A stretch of 41,093 nt of DNA from Alphaproteobacteria bacterium (GTDB lineage: Bacteria; Pseudomonadota; Alphaproteobacteria; Micropepsales; Micropepsaceae), in NCBI GenBank assembly GCA_018969785.1, contig JAGWXR010000005.1:1-41093 (forward strand), in the 5' to 3' direction. The notes beneath the pieces are model-generated. The model was not told the origin of the DNA, searched no databases, and saw only the letters and a list, made by a program, of their open reading frames with translations. Positions within the stretch are counted from its first letter, which is position 1, and every line of letters starts with the position of its first letter. Made by a program: the position numbers and the translations under genes. Below, piece by piece: positions 9,760 through 18,197 of this stretch.

Positions 9760-10482
9760 TCAGTACATGTGCTGCCCGCCATTGATCGACAGGGTAGACC
9801 CGGTCACGAAACCGGCATCATCGGCGATCAGGAACAGCACCCCGCGGGCGATCTCCTCGGCCTTGCCCAGCCGGCCGACCGGGATCTTCGCGACGATCTT
9901 CTCAAGCACATTGGCCGGAACCGCCGCCACCATATCGGTATCGATGTAGCCCGGCGCGATCGCGTTCACGGTGATGCCCTTCGATGCCCCTTCCTGCGCC
10001 AGTGCCTTCGTGAACCCGTGGATGCCCGACTTGGCTGCCGCATAGTTCACCTGCCCGTACTGTCCCGCCTGCCCGTTGATCGAGCCGATGTTCACGATCC
10101 GCCCGAACCCGCGATCAAGCATGCTGTCCCAGACCGCCTTGCACATGTTGAAGCAGCCGCCGAGGTTGGTGTCGAGCACCTCATCCCATTGCTGCCGGCT
10201 CTGCTTCTTGAGCGTGGCATCCCGCGTGATGCCGGCGTTGTTCACCACGACATCGACAGGGCCGAGCTTCTCGACCACGCTGGCGACACCCTTCATGCAC
10301 TGCTCGAGATCCGCAACGTCCCATTTGAAGACGGCGATCCCGTGCTTTTCCGAAAAGGCCCGCGCCCTGTCGTCATTGCCTGCATAGTTTGCAGCCACGC
10401 TGTAGCCGGCCTTCTTCAGGCCGACGGAAATGGCCTCCCCGATACCGCGCGTGCCGCCAGTGACGATTGCAACCCTCGACAT
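9760..10482 (-). CDS. phaB: Acetoacetyl-CoA reductase (NADPH), PHB synthesis
   Basis: Reduces acetoacetyl-CoA to (R)-3-hydroxybutyryl-CoA, the monomer for polyhydroxybutyrate. The 240-residue short-chain dehydrogenase has the cofactor motif GGTRGIG (residues 9-15), NNAG at 81-84, the catalytic Ser134 and the Tyr147-x3-Lys151 pair, and ends in the usual GSTLSINGGQHMY. The phrase VNIGSINGQAGQYGQVNYAAAKSG is characteristic of PhaB and separates it from FabG. It lies 24 bp downstream of phaA and forms a phaAB operon. No phaC synthase gene is present in this window. Confidence 0.95.
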   Translation of the reverse strand: MSRVAIVTGGTRGIGEAISVGLKKAGYSVAANYAGNDDRARAFSEKHGIAVFKWDVADLEQCMKGVASVVEKLGPVDVVVNNAGITRDATLKKQSRQQWDEVLDTNLGGCFNMCKAVWDSMLDRGFGRIVNIGSINGQAGQYGQVNYAAAKSGIHGFTKALAQEGASKGITVNAIAPGYIDTDMVAAVPANVLEKIVAKIPVGRLGKAEEIARGVLFLIADDAGFVTGSTLSINGGQHMY

Positions 10483-10506
10483 GTCTTCCTCCTTGATCCT
10501 CGATGA

Positions 10507-11682
10507 CTAGCGTTCAACACACATGGCGATGCCCATGCCGCCACCGATGCACAGCGTGGCAAGGCCCTTGCGGGCATTGCGCTTCTGCATCTCGTGGAGC
10601 AGCGTGACAAGCACGCGGCCACCCGAGGCGCCGATCGGATGACCAATGGCAATGGCCCCGCCGTTCACGTTCACCCTGGCCGGATCCCAGCCCATGTCCT
10701 TGTTGACGGCGCAGGCCTGCGCCGCAAAGGCTTCGTTCGCCTCGATAAGATCGAGGTCGGCAACGCTCCAGCCGGCCCGCTTCAGGGCTTGGCGCGACGC
10801 CGGGATCGGCCCGGTCCCCATGATCTTCGGATCGACACCCGCCTGCGCCCACGACCTGATGACCGCAAGCGGCTTCAGGCCGCGCCGCTCGGCCTCCTTG
10901 AGCGACATGAGCACCACCGCCGCCGCGCCGTCATTGATGCCGCTCGCATTCGCCGCCGTGACAGTCCCCCCCTCGCGCAGGAAGGCAGGCCGCAGGTCCT
11001 TGATCGCGTCATAGGTCACGCCGTCGCGGATGTATTCATCCGTGTCGATCAAGCGCTCACCCTTCTTTTCCTTGATGGTGACGGCGGCAATCTCGTCCTT
11101 GAAGCGCCCGGCCTTGCGCGCCGCCTCGGCCTTGTTCTGCGAGGCAACCGCAAACTGGTCCTGCTGCTCGCGCGTGATCTGCCACTCTTTGGCAACATTC
11201 TCGGCAGTATTGCCCATGTGGTAGCCGTTGAAGACATCCATGAGCCCGTCCTTGATCATCGTGTCGACGAACTCGAGCGCGCCCATTTTCTGCCCCGCCC
11301 TGAGATAGGCCGCATGGGGAGCCATCGACATTGATTCCTGCCCGCCCGCAACGACGACCTGAGAGTCGCCATTGGCAATCGCCTGGTGGCCCAGCGCCAC
11401 AGCCCTCAGCCCCGAGCCGCAGAGCTGGTTCACCCCCCACGCCGGCACCTCGACGGGAATGCCGGCATGGATCGCCGCCTGGCGCGCCGGGTTCTGCCCC
11501 TGCGCAGCCGACAGGATCTGCCCGAGGATCACCTCGCTCACATCGCCCGGCTCAAGCTTGGCGCGCTTCAGCACGTCACGAATGACGGTCTTTCCCAGGT
11601 CATGGGCGGGCACATTGGCAAAGGAGCCGTTGAACGAGCCCACAGGCGTTCGTGCAGCTGCAACAATGGCGACATCGGACAT
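10507..11682 (-). CDS. phaA: Acetyl-CoA acetyltransferase (beta-ketothiolase)
   Basis: Condenses two acetyl-CoA to acetoacetyl-CoA, the first step of PHB synthesis, and works in reverse during PHB use. The 391-residue protein carries the thiolase catalytic set: Cys88 in NQLCGSGLRAV, His348 in IGHPIGASGGR and Cys378 in CIGGGMG, the same numbering as classical biosynthetic thiolases. The frame also has an ATG 3 codons earlier at 11691; MSDVAIVAAARTPVGSF is the normal family start. It is the first gene of the phaAB operon and divergent from phaR, with about 240 bp between starts. Confidence 0.95.
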   Translation of the reverse strand: MSDVAIVAAARTPVGSFNGSFANVPAHDLGKTVIRDVLKRAKLEPGDVSEVILGQILSAAQGQNPARQAAIHAGIPVEVPAWGVNQLCGSGLRAVALGHQAIANGDSQVVVAGGQESMSMAPHAAYLRAGQKMGALEFVDTMIKDGLMDVFNGYHMGNTAENVAKEWQITREQQDQFAVASQNKAEAARKAGRFKDEIAAVTIKEKKGERLIDTDEYIRDGVTYDAIKDLRPAFLREGGTVTAANASGINDGAAAVVLMSLKEAERRGLKPLAVIRSWAQAGVDPKIMGTGPIPASRQALKRAGWSVADLDLIEANEAFAAQACAVNKDMGWDPARVNVNGGAIAIGHPIGASGGRVLVTLLHEMQKRNARKGLATLCIGGGMGIAMCVER

Positions 11683-11860
11683 CGGGATCACTCCTTGGGG
11701 TCTGGAGACGACAGTCTCGCGGTTAACGTTGAGGATGGCACGTCAGGCGCGGGCGGGCCACGGAATTCCGGCGGATTTGTGCGAGTTTCCGCAAAGCCAG
11801 CCCAGGCAGGTGCATCCCTTGTGCATCAGCGATAGGCACGGCGCACGATCTCGCCTAGAA

Positions 11861-11893
11861 TGCACTGCAACAAGCCCGCGTTGCGTGCAATGC
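11861..11893. promoter_or_regulatory. Candidate PhaR operator in the phaA/phaR divergent region
   Basis: Two short dyads lie just upstream of phaR: TGCACTGCA at 11861-11869 and TTGCGTGCAA at 11881-11890, 11 bp apart. From the literature as I recall it, PhaR proteins of Paracoccus and Rhodobacter bind TGC/GCA-rich dyads near phaP and phaR and repress their own gene. The position, in the phaR leader between the divergent pha genes, fits autoregulation. The match to any published consensus is loose, so this is an inference. Confidence 0.4.
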
Positions 11894-11923
11894 GGCAAGT
11901 CAGCAATCCGGGACGAAATGCCC

Positions 11924-12541
11924 ATGACGGCGCCAAACGCAGAACCGATCACGATCAAGAAATACGCCAACCGCCGCCTCTACAACACGGCGACGTCGAG
12001 CTATGTCACGCTTGATCACCTCGCAGAGATGGTCAAGCGCGGCCAGGAGTTCAACGTCCATGACGCCAAGACCGGCGAGGACATCACCCGCGCGGTCCTT
12101 ACCCAGATCATTTTCGAGGAAGAAGGCAAGGGCGGCCAGCAATTGCTGCCGATCCAGTTCCTCCGCCAGCTCATCCGCTTTTATGGCGACAGCATGCAGG
12201 CGCTCGTGCCCGGCTATCTCAACCTGAGCATGGACTCCTTTTCCAAGAACCACGAACGCATGCGCGAGCAGCTTGCCTCGACCTTTGGCGGCAAGACGAT
12301 GCTGAAGGATTTCGAGGGGCTTGCCCGCCAGAACATGGCCATGTTCGAGCGCACGCTTCGCATGTTCACCCCCTTTGGCGCCCTCATGCCCAACCGGCCG
12401 CAGGACCGCGACGCGCAGGGATCCGCCGAAGCCGGAGCCGAGCCATCAGCCGGCGATTCCGCAGACCAGGAGATCGCGGAACTCAAGGCGCAGCTCGATG
12501 CCATGCGTCGCCAGCTCGACGAGCTTGCAAATCGCAAGTAA
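11924..12541 (+). CDS. phaR: Polyhydroxyalkanoate synthesis repressor PhaR
   Basis: A DNA-binding and PHB-granule-binding regulator that releases phasin (phaP) and its own gene from repression when polymer is present. The 205-residue protein opens with the PHB/PHA accumulation regulator DNA-binding domain ([14 protein letters not shown] followed by [14 protein letters not shown], about residues 9-40), then the PHB-binding region ([33 protein letters not shown]), and ends in a short coiled coil ([19 protein letters not shown]). The open frame extends far upstream across the divergent promoter; the ATG at 11924 or the ATG two codons earlier (11918, with GGGA 4 nt upstream) is the real start. 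It is divergent from phaAB. Confidence 0.94.
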   Translation: MTAPNAEPITIKKYANRRLYNTATSSYVTLDHLAEMVKRGQEFNVHDAKTGEDITRAVLTQIIFEEEGKGGQQLLPIQFLRQLIRFYGDSMQALVPGYLNLSMDSFSKNHERMREQLASTFGGKTMLKDFEGLARQNMAMFERTLRMFTPFGALMPNRPQDRDAQGSAEAGAEPSAGDSADQEIAELKAQLDAMRRQLDELANRK

Positions 12542-12578
12542 CTCTGGCTCCCTGCACCCGTCAAACGCGGAGAGTAAC

Positions 12579-13121
12579 GTGAAAAACCTCGGCGCAGCGC
12601 TCATTGCGGCTGCCTGTTTTCTCTCGACCTCGCAGGACATGGCGCACGCGGCGAACAGCCGGGATGTCGCGCGCGCACGCGACACCTCGGGTATCCCCCA
12701 ATGCAATGGGTGCGACCTGTCGGGCGCCAACCTCGAAAACGGCTTCTTCCAGCTCGCTGTCCTCAACAACGCGAACCTGTCAGGCGCGAAGCTCGATGGC
12801 GCCAACATGGCTGGCGCACAGCTCAACGGGGCGAATCTGAGCAACGCATCGCTGCGCCACGCCAACCTGTCGGGCGCCCGACTTGAGGGGGCAGACCTTC
12901 GCGGCGCCGACCTCAGCAGCGCATGGCTGAACTGGACCTGGCTGATTGGTGCCAATCTCGAAGGCGCGATCCTCACGAACGCGGTATTCGTGGGCACGCA
13001 AATCCAGTCGACGGACCTGTCAAGGACCGTGGGCCTCACACCCGAGCAGGTCGCACGCGCCTGTTCCACCGCCGAGACGCGGGTTCCCAAGGGTATGCGC
13101 ATCGCTTATTGCCGCAATTGA
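12579..13121 (+). CDS. Secreted pentapeptide-repeat protein
   Basis: A 180-residue protein starting at GTG 12579, chosen because GGAGAG lies 4 nt upstream and the next residues form a signal peptide ([15 protein letters not shown] with an AHA cleavage site near residue 24). Residues about 42-150 are consecutive A(D/N)LxG-type pentapeptides (LSGANL, LDGANM, LNGANL, LEGADL, LRGADL), predicting a right-handed quadrilateral beta helix. Cys42/Cys45 before the repeats and Cys162/Cys178 after them could form disulfide caps in the periplasm. Known gyrase-protecting pentapeptide proteins are cytoplasmic, so that role is unlikely here. Function unknown. Confidence 0.88.
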   Translation: MKNLGAALIAAACFLSTSQDMAHAANSRDVARARDTSGIPQCNGCDLSGANLENGFFQLAVLNNANLSGAKLDGANMAGAQLNGANLSNASLRHANLSGARLEGADLRGADLSSAWLNWTWLIGANLEGAILTNAVFVGTQIQSTDLSRTVGLTPEQVARACSTAETRVPKGMRIAYCRN

Positions 13122-13122
13122 C

Positions 13123-13503
13123 CTAGCTGCCGCTGCCGTCGTCGCGCAGGGCCCATTGCGCGCCGACAAACGCCCCCTTCACGATCGGCAGCAACCAGAG
13201 CGTGACGATCACAAGCCCGCTCAGCATCACCGTCAGGGTAAGCTCGAGGGGCAGCGTCCGCACGATTTCCATGAGCAGCAGCGGACCAAGCAGCAGGTGC
13301 CCGACGATCAGAATCGTGAAATAGGCAGGACCGTCATCCGACTTGTACTGCCCCAGTTCGTGGCCGCACGCAGTGCAGCGCGAAACGACCTTCAGGTAGG
13401 AAGCAAAGAGCCGCGCCTGCCCGCAGCAGGGGCACAGGCCGGCAAGGCCGCGCCGGAGCCCCACCCAGAACTCTCTCTCCTGCCCCGTGTCCTGCATGAT
13501 CAC
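13123..13503 (-). CDS. DUF983 family zinc-ribbon membrane protein
   Basis: A 126-residue protein with two CxxC-type knuckles near the N-terminus, CPCCG and CTACGHELG, followed by two hydrophobic segments (YFTILIVGHLLLGPLLLMEIV and LTLTVMLSGLVIVTLWLLPIV) and a GAFVGAQWAL tail. This is the DUF983 pattern, a small inner-membrane protein with a cytoplasmic zinc ribbon common in alphaproteobacteria and of unproven function. Its stop lies 1 bp from the stop of the convergent pentapeptide gene. An in-frame ATG two codons later is an alternative start. Confidence 0.9.
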   Translation of the reverse strand: MIMQDTGQEREFWVGLRRGLAGLCPCCGQARLFASYLKVVSRCTACGHELGQYKSDDGPAYFTILIVGHLLLGPLLLMEIVRTLPLELTLTVMLSGLVIVTLWLLPIVKGAFVGAQWALRDDGSGS

Positions 13504-13587
13504 CGACGTCTTTCGATTGCCGCAGGCAGCACACTAATGGGACTTCCCGCACCCTGCCGCGCTCCTCGATGTCGCAGGCCGGCAGTG

Positions 13588-15297
13588 TTACGAAGCAGCC
13601 TTCGCCCAAGGCTCTGCAATGCTGGGCGCCCCGTAATGGATGCCCTGGAAATAGTCCACGCCATAGCCTCGCAGGATCTCGCTCTCCCGTTCGCTCCCGA
13701 CCCACTCCGCTACCGTCGAAAGGTTGAAGTTCCGCGCGAGGTTCACCAGCGTGCTGACGAAGATCTGGTTGTCCCGGCTTTCCGCAAGGTCTTTCACGAA
13801 CGTGCCATCGACCTTCACCATGTCTACTTTCAGCGCCTGCAGGTTCCGGAACGACGTGTAGCCGGCCCCGAAATCGTCGATGGCCACGCGCGCGCCAAGC
13901 GTGCGGATCCGGCTCACGAAGCGCACGCTTTCTTCGATGTCGATCAGTGCGGCAGTCTCGGTGAGCTCGACGATCAGCCGCGGCGCCACTTCCCGGTGCG
14001 CCTCGATATATGAAACAAAGGCCTCCAGCGACGGCCGGTCCGACGCCGTCATGCCCGACACGTTGAGTGTAAGGCACGCACCCCGGCTGCGCCGCAGGGC
14101 ATCGACCGTCAGTTCCAGAACCCGCCGGTCAAGGCGGCGCACAAGGCCAAGCTGCTCCGCCACCGCGATGAAGTCGCCGGCAGCGATCACCTGTCCCTCC
14201 GGCCGCACGATGCGCGCAAGGCACTCATGCATGGCAACCTCGCCAGTGACCGCGTCAACGATGGGCTGGTAGGCGAGCACCACTCGGTTCTCGTCGAGCG
14301 CCGTGACAATCTGGTCGCCGATCAGCACCGCACGCTTGCGAAGTGAATCGCGCTGGGGCGAATGCGAATAAGAGGCATAGTTGTCGCGCCCGTGAAGCTT
14401 GGCGCGATCAAGCGCCTCCTCGGCCCGCGACATCGCCTCCTGGCTGCTGCGCGCATCCTGTGGCAGCGAGACGGCGCCCACCGACACGCTGACGCTTACG
14501 GCACCATTGCGCGTCGGGATGACCTTGGAACGGGCGACATCACGGAACTGCCCTGCGCGCACGCACATGTCCGACGGCTTGCAACCCTCCACGAGAATGC
14601 CGAACTTGTTGCCGGCAGTCCTGCCGATGGCACAGCCAGGTCCCGCCGTCTCCGCAAGACGGCGCCCGATGGCCACGATGACCTCGTCGGCCATGTCGAA
14701 ACCGTAGGTTTCGTTGATCACGGCAAGATCGTCGATGGCAACCACGAAATAGGCCGATGCTTTCCGGTCGGCGACCGGCATCAGTTCGAGCACTTGCGCA
14801 AGACAGTCCCGCAACCGCATCCGGTTGAGGTGGCCGGTCATCTCGTCATAACGGGCCGCCCAGCTGTAATGCGCTTCGCGCAGCTTGCGCGCGGTGATGT
14901 TGCGCAGGACGCCCACGATCCGCCCCACGCCACCATCCCGACCCGGAACGCAGACACCGCAATCTTCAACCCATAGCGGGTCGGACGCGGTCAGCAGCGG
15001 ATACTCCAGCCGGAAGGGCTTGCCGTCGATGGGCGCCTCCTGCGCGATGCGCGAGCGCGCATCGGCCGCTTCGCTGTCGATCAGCGCATGGAAGCGCTTC
15101 GAGGAGGCAAAGTCCGCCTCCGTTCCGATGCCGAGCGCCTTGCTCGGATCATCGGCCCAGACGATGGCCCCATCGCCCGGCGTCCAGTCATAGACAAGGT
15201 CTCCCGAGGCAGCGAGCGCAAGGCGCATGCGCTCGAGCTCGCCCAGTTCATTCATGCGATGGATAGCCGATGCGGCTTGTGTCCGACCGAACAACAC
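13588..15297 (-). CDS. PAS-like / degenerate GGDEF / EAL protein, probable cyclic-di-GMP phosphodiesterase
   Basis: A 569-residue signalling protein without transmembrane segments. Residues about 20-140 form a PAS-type sensor (ending VGRIVGVLRNITARKLREA). Residues about 145-310 are a GGDEF domain whose signature reads AGNKF (228-232) instead of GGDEF, so diguanylate cyclase activity is unlikely. The EAL domain (about 325-560) keeps its catalytic set: E358-C-L-x-R362, Asn412 in NVSG, the ELTE glutamates near 444-447, Asp474-Asp475 in DDFGAG, Lys495, Glu531 and Gln551 in YFQG. It should therefore hydrolyse c-di-GMP, possibly modulated by GTP on the GGDEF remnant and by the PAS ligand. It is monocistronic. 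Confidence 0.92.
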   Translation of the reverse strand: MLFGRTQAASAIHRMNELGELERMRLALAASGDLVYDWTPGDGAIVWADDPSKALGIGTEADFASSKRFHALIDSEAADARSRIAQEAPIDGKPFRLEYPLLTASDPLWVEDCGVCVPGRDGGVGRIVGVLRNITARKLREAHYSWAARYDEMTGHLNRMRLRDCLAQVLELMPVADRKASAYFVVAIDDLAVINETYGFDMADEVIVAIGRRLAETAGPGCAIGRTAGNKFGILVEGCKPSDMCVRAGQFRDVARSKVIPTRNGAVSVSVSVGAVSLPQDARSSQEAMSRAEEALDRAKLHGRDNYASYSHSPQRDSLRKRAVLIGDQIVTALDENRVVLAYQPIVDAVTGEVAMHECLARIVRPEGQVIAAGDFIAVAEQLGLVRRLDRRVLELTVDALRRSRGACLTLNVSGMTASDRPSLEAFVSYIEAHREVAPRLIVELTETAALIDIEESVRFVSRIRTLGARVAIDDFGAGYTSFRNLQALKVDMVKVDGTFVKDLAESRDNQIFVSTLVNLARNFNLSTVAEWVGSERESEILRGYGVDYFQGIHYGAPSIAEPWAKAAS

Positions 15298-15493
15298 TGC
15301 CTTCCCCCAACTCGAAAACTGAAAGGCGGAGGGCCGTTCGCCTCATCTCGCAACGCCACGAACCTAGCAACCCAGCTTTTAAGAAAGCCGGAATGGCACG
15401 GGGTCCAGCGCGCCCCTTGCGGTGACGCGCTTCGCATTAAGCTTAAGGATGTTCCAAGAGATCTGGCATGCGCCGTGCGACAACCCGGGAACC

Positions 15494-15823
15494 ATGATCA
15501 GGATCAGGCCCGCTTGTCCCATTTCGGCGCGAACGACGCAGTTCGCATCGCGCCGGATAGCGCCGGTTGCCCCGACATGCCGAACGGAGGGCCGGGGAGC
15601 GCGGCCTTCCTCTGGCGCGGAGCAACCGGCGCAACCTCATGGTGACCGCAGGACGACAAGGACGAGGCCTTCTTCAGGCACATTCGAACCCGCGTTTGTC
15701 TCCCAGGTCCTTGGCCAGTCAGTCAGCCCGCATGGTCCCTCGGCGGCACGCGTGGCACGCCTTTACGACGCCGCCGACAGGGTCGATGCGCCGAAGTGGC
15801 GCTGGCTGTCAGCCAGCCTTTGA
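15494..15823 (+). CDS. Small conserved-looking hypothetical protein
   Basis: A 109-residue frame from the ATG at 15494 (GGGA 3-4 nt upstream). The N-terminal half is Arg/Pro/Ala-rich and disordered-looking; the C-terminal half (FEPAFVSQVLGQ, then RVARLYDAADR and APKWRW) looks folded and resembles short Rhizobiales hypotheticals ending in a FxAQxLxQ helix plus a Tyr-Asp segment. I do not recognise a named family and assign no function. The last 15 bp overlap the 3' end of the convergent helix-turn-helix gene. The start is uncertain; upstream, 15298-15493 holds only an AT-richer stretch that may carry promoters for this gene and the divergent EAL gene. Confidence 0.5.
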   Translation: MIRIRPACPISARTTQFASRRIAPVAPTCRTEGRGARPSSGAEQPAQPHGDRRTTRTRPSSGTFEPAFVSQVLGQSVSPHGPSAARVARLYDAADRVDAPKWRWLSASL

Positions 15824-16156
15824 CGCCTTGAGACGATCGATCTCCGCCAGGAGATGTGTGACCTGCGCTTCAAGCCGATCAATGCGTTCGTGCAACCCAT
15901 CGAGGGTGGCCTCGGCTGCCGTTTTCTCTTGTGGGACAGGCGTCGAAACGCCGGCACGCTCGGATATCACGCGCGCAGGATGGTTCAGGAACCGACCAAG
16001 CAGGGCGACATCCCGTGCCGTGAGCTCGCGCTGGTCCTTCCAGAGCTCCTCGACCTGCTGCGGCGTGAGCGAGAGCAGTCGCGCAACATCCGCCCGGCTG
16101 GCACCCGTCCGGGCAAGCTCGGCATCGAACCAGTCCTGGTCGAAGAAAAGCGCCAT
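15809..16156 (-). CDS. Small helix-turn-helix protein with C-terminal coiled coil
   Basis: A 115-residue protein. Residues about 8-50 form an XRE/Cro-like helix-turn-helix (FDAELARTGASRADVARLL then TPQQVEELWKDQRELTARDV). After a linker, residues about 85-112 form a heptad coiled coil (LHERIDRLEAQVTHLLAEIDRL), suggesting dimerisation. The open frame extends upstream into the enoyl-CoA hydratase gene; the ATG at 16156, one base after that gene's stop, is the natural start, so the two are likely co-transcribed. Targets are unknown. Confidence 0.8.
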   Translation of the reverse strand: MALFFDQDWFDAELARTGASRADVARLLSLTPQQVEELWKDQRELTARDVALLGRFLNHPARVISERAGVSTPVPQEKTAAEATLDGLHERIDRLEAQVTHLLAEIDRLKASKAG

Positions 16157-16157
16157 T

Positions 16158-16961
16158 TCAGTGTCCCCGAAAGACGGCAGGACGCTTCTCGAGGAAGCTG
16201 GCCACACCCTCCTTGTGGTCCTGCGTCTGGAAGAGGCGCGCAAGCGTTCCTGAAACCCAGCCGCCGAATTCATTGAGGTCTCCGGCCGAAGCGCGGCGCA
16301 GGCCCTCCTTCAGGAAGCGGACCGCGAGCGGGGCGTTGGCCGCGATGCGGCCTGCAAGCGTCTCCGCCTCGCCCATCAGGTGCGCATGGTCGACCACGCG
16401 CGAGACAAGCCCCCACGCCAGCGCCGTCGGCGCATCGATCAGATCGCCGGTGAACAGGAGTTCGCACGCCCGCTCCGGTCCGACCAGCCGTGGCAGTATC
16501 ATCATGCCCGGCGCATCGGTCACAAGCCCGCGCTTGACGAAGATCTCGCCGAAGCGCGCACGGTCGGACGCGATGCGGATGTCCGCGAGCAGGCAAAGTT
16601 CCATGCCCCAGCCGACGGCCGCCCCATTGACCGCCGCAATGATGGGCCGGTCACAGGCATGGATCGCCGCCGCCGCAGGCGTCAGGCGCGGTCGCACGGC
16701 CGCAAGGCGCGCCTGGCTTTGCTCACGCGCAGGCCCGGTCATCATCTGCTTGACGTCCTCGCCCGAACAGAAGGCCGGATCGGCGCCCGTCAGCACCACG
16801 ACACGGATATCCGCCTCGGACTGTATCCAGTGGAAGACAGCCTCGAGATCCGCATAGGCCCGCTGGTTGAGCGCGTTGCGGACCTCGGGCCTGTTCATGG
16901 TTACGGTGGCAATCCCCGCGCGGACGGTGAGTGTGAGCGTATCGGTTTCCGGGCGTGACAT
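16158..16961 (-). CDS. Enoyl-CoA hydratase/isomerase family protein
   Basis: A 267-residue crotonase-fold protein. Visible are the N-terminal VTMNRPEVRNALNQ, the CoA/oxyanion segment ADPAFCSGEDVKQM (first oxyanion-hole region), and PIIAAVNGAAVGWGMELCLLADIRIAS, the family signature with the second oxyanion glycine. The usual hydratase glutamates are not clearly both present: ERACELLFTGDLIDA contains the second-helix region, and Asp or Glu positions differ from mitochondrial hydratase, so the exact reaction is undetermined. The frame is open to 17588, but the part beyond 16961 overlaps the Rieske gene and is a shadow; MSRPETDTLTLTV is the start. Confidence 0.9.
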   Translation of the reverse strand: MSRPETDTLTLTVRAGIATVTMNRPEVRNALNQRAYADLEAVFHWIQSEADIRVVVLTGADPAFCSGEDVKQMMTGPAREQSQARLAAVRPRLTPAAAAIHACDRPIIAAVNGAAVGWGMELCLLADIRIASDRARFGEIFVKRGLVTDAPGMMILPRLVGPERACELLFTGDLIDAPTALAWGLVSRVVDHAHLMGEAETLAGRIAANAPLAVRFLKEGLRRASAGDLNEFGGWVSGTLARLFQTQDHKEGVASFLEKRPAVFRGH

Positions 16962-17054
16962 GGCAACTCCGCAGGCAACGGGCCGGGTTTGTAGGTCGAC
17001 GTTGACGCACTCATTCTGATACAGATTGAAGCTCGAAAGTCCAAGACCAAGGCC

Positions 17055-18113
17055 ATGACACAGAATCAGGAAGCGCCCACGAGGAACCATCTGCGAAACC
17101 TCTGGTACTTCGCCGTCCACGCGCACACCCTCAACCCCGGAGAAATCAGGCCCAAGCAGATCCTGGGCGAACCCGTTCTCCTCGGCCGCACGAAGGCGGG
17201 AGAAGTCTTCGCCCTGCGTGACCTGTGTCCCCACCGCGGTGTTCCCCTTTCCCGGGGACGCATGGTCGATGACACGGTCGAATGCCCCTATCACGGCTGG
17301 CGCTTTGCGCCCTCGGGCCAGTGCCGCCTGATCCCCTCGCTTGTTGGGCAGGAGGGCGTCGATCCCCTCAGGATCCATGTCTATCGCTACCCCGTGCGCG
17401 AGCAGAACGGGCTGGTCTGGATCTACATGGCAGAGGACGAACGCAGCCCCGCCCCCACGCAGGAACCGCCGCGCCTTCCTGTCGCGCCGCAAGCACGTCC
17501 AACCCTCATCGAAGCGCAACTCTTCCCCTGTCCCATCGACCATGCCGTTGTCGGCCTGATGGATCCGGCCCACGGTCCCTTCGTGCACAAGGCGTGGTGG
17601 TGGCGCTCACAGCGCTCGAGCTATGCCAAGGAGAAGAAATACGAACCCTCGCCCATGGGCTTCACCATGGTCACGCACACACCCTCCAGCAACTCGACCC
17701 TCTACAAGCTGCTCGGCGGTGACAGGACGACGGAGATTTCCTTCCAGCTTCCCGGCACCCGCATCGAGCACATCAAGGCCGGCCAGTCCGAGATCATCGG
17801 CCTGACCACATGCACCCCGCTGAACGCCAGCGAGACCGAGGTGACACAGACCTTCTTCTGGAACCTTTCATGGCTCGCGCCGTTCAAGCCGATTGCGCAA
17901 ATCGTTGCGCGCACCTTCCTCGGCCAGGATCGCAAGATCGTGACCGACCAGATGGAAGGCCTGAAGTACAATCCCCGGATGATGCTGATCCAGGACGCCG
18001 ACACGCCGGCGATCTGGTACTTCCGCCTGAAGAAGGAATGGACGGACGCGCTGGCCGAGCGCCGGGAATTTACCAATCCCGTCAAGCCAGCCACGCTGCG
18101 CTGGCGAAGCTAG
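17055..18113 (+). CDS. Rieske non-heme iron oxygenase (aromatic-ring-hydroxylating dioxygenase alpha-subunit type)
   Basis: A 352-residue oxygenase. The N-terminal Rieske domain has Cys58-x-His60 (CPHRG) and Cys77-x2-His80 (CPYHGW). The catalytic domain has Asp170-x2-His173-x4-His178 (LMDPAHGPFVH), the bridging aspartate and mononuclear iron histidines of the family. The length and the WWWR motif right after the iron site differ from classical naphthalene or biphenyl dioxygenases and suggest a sterol/lipid-type or other single-component oxygenase. No ferredoxin or reductase partner is adjacent; an isolated Rieske ferredoxin is encoded at 34408-34734. It is divergent from the enoyl-CoA hydratase, 93 bp away. 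Substrate unknown. Confidence 0.9.
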   Translation: MTQNQEAPTRNHLRNLWYFAVHAHTLNPGEIRPKQILGEPVLLGRTKAGEVFALRDLCPHRGVPLSRGRMVDDTVECPYHGWRFAPSGQCRLIPSLVGQEGVDPLRIHVYRYPVREQNGLVWIYMAEDERSPAPTQEPPRLPVAPQARPTLIEAQLFPCPIDHAVVGLMDPAHGPFVHKAWWWRSQRSSYAKEKKYEPSPMGFTMVTHTPSSNSTLYKLLGGDRTTEISFQLPGTRIEHIKAGQSEIIGLTTCTPLNASETEVTQTFFWNLSWLAPFKPIAQIVARTFLGQDRKIVTDQMEGLKYNPRMMLIQDADTPAIWYFRLKKEWTDALAERREFTNPVKPATLRWRS

Positions 18114-18197
18114 CGCCGGCGGCATCGGACTTGCGACAGGTGACGCATAAGCCCCGGGTGTGTCCCGGAATGGCAAGTCGCGCGCTCAGGTCCACCC

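Noticed and set aside
16962-17588. N-terminal extension of the enoyl-CoA hydratase frame
   Set aside because: It lies over the Rieske oxygenase coding sequence and adds about 209 residues with no family match; the crotonase domain starts at MSRPETD.
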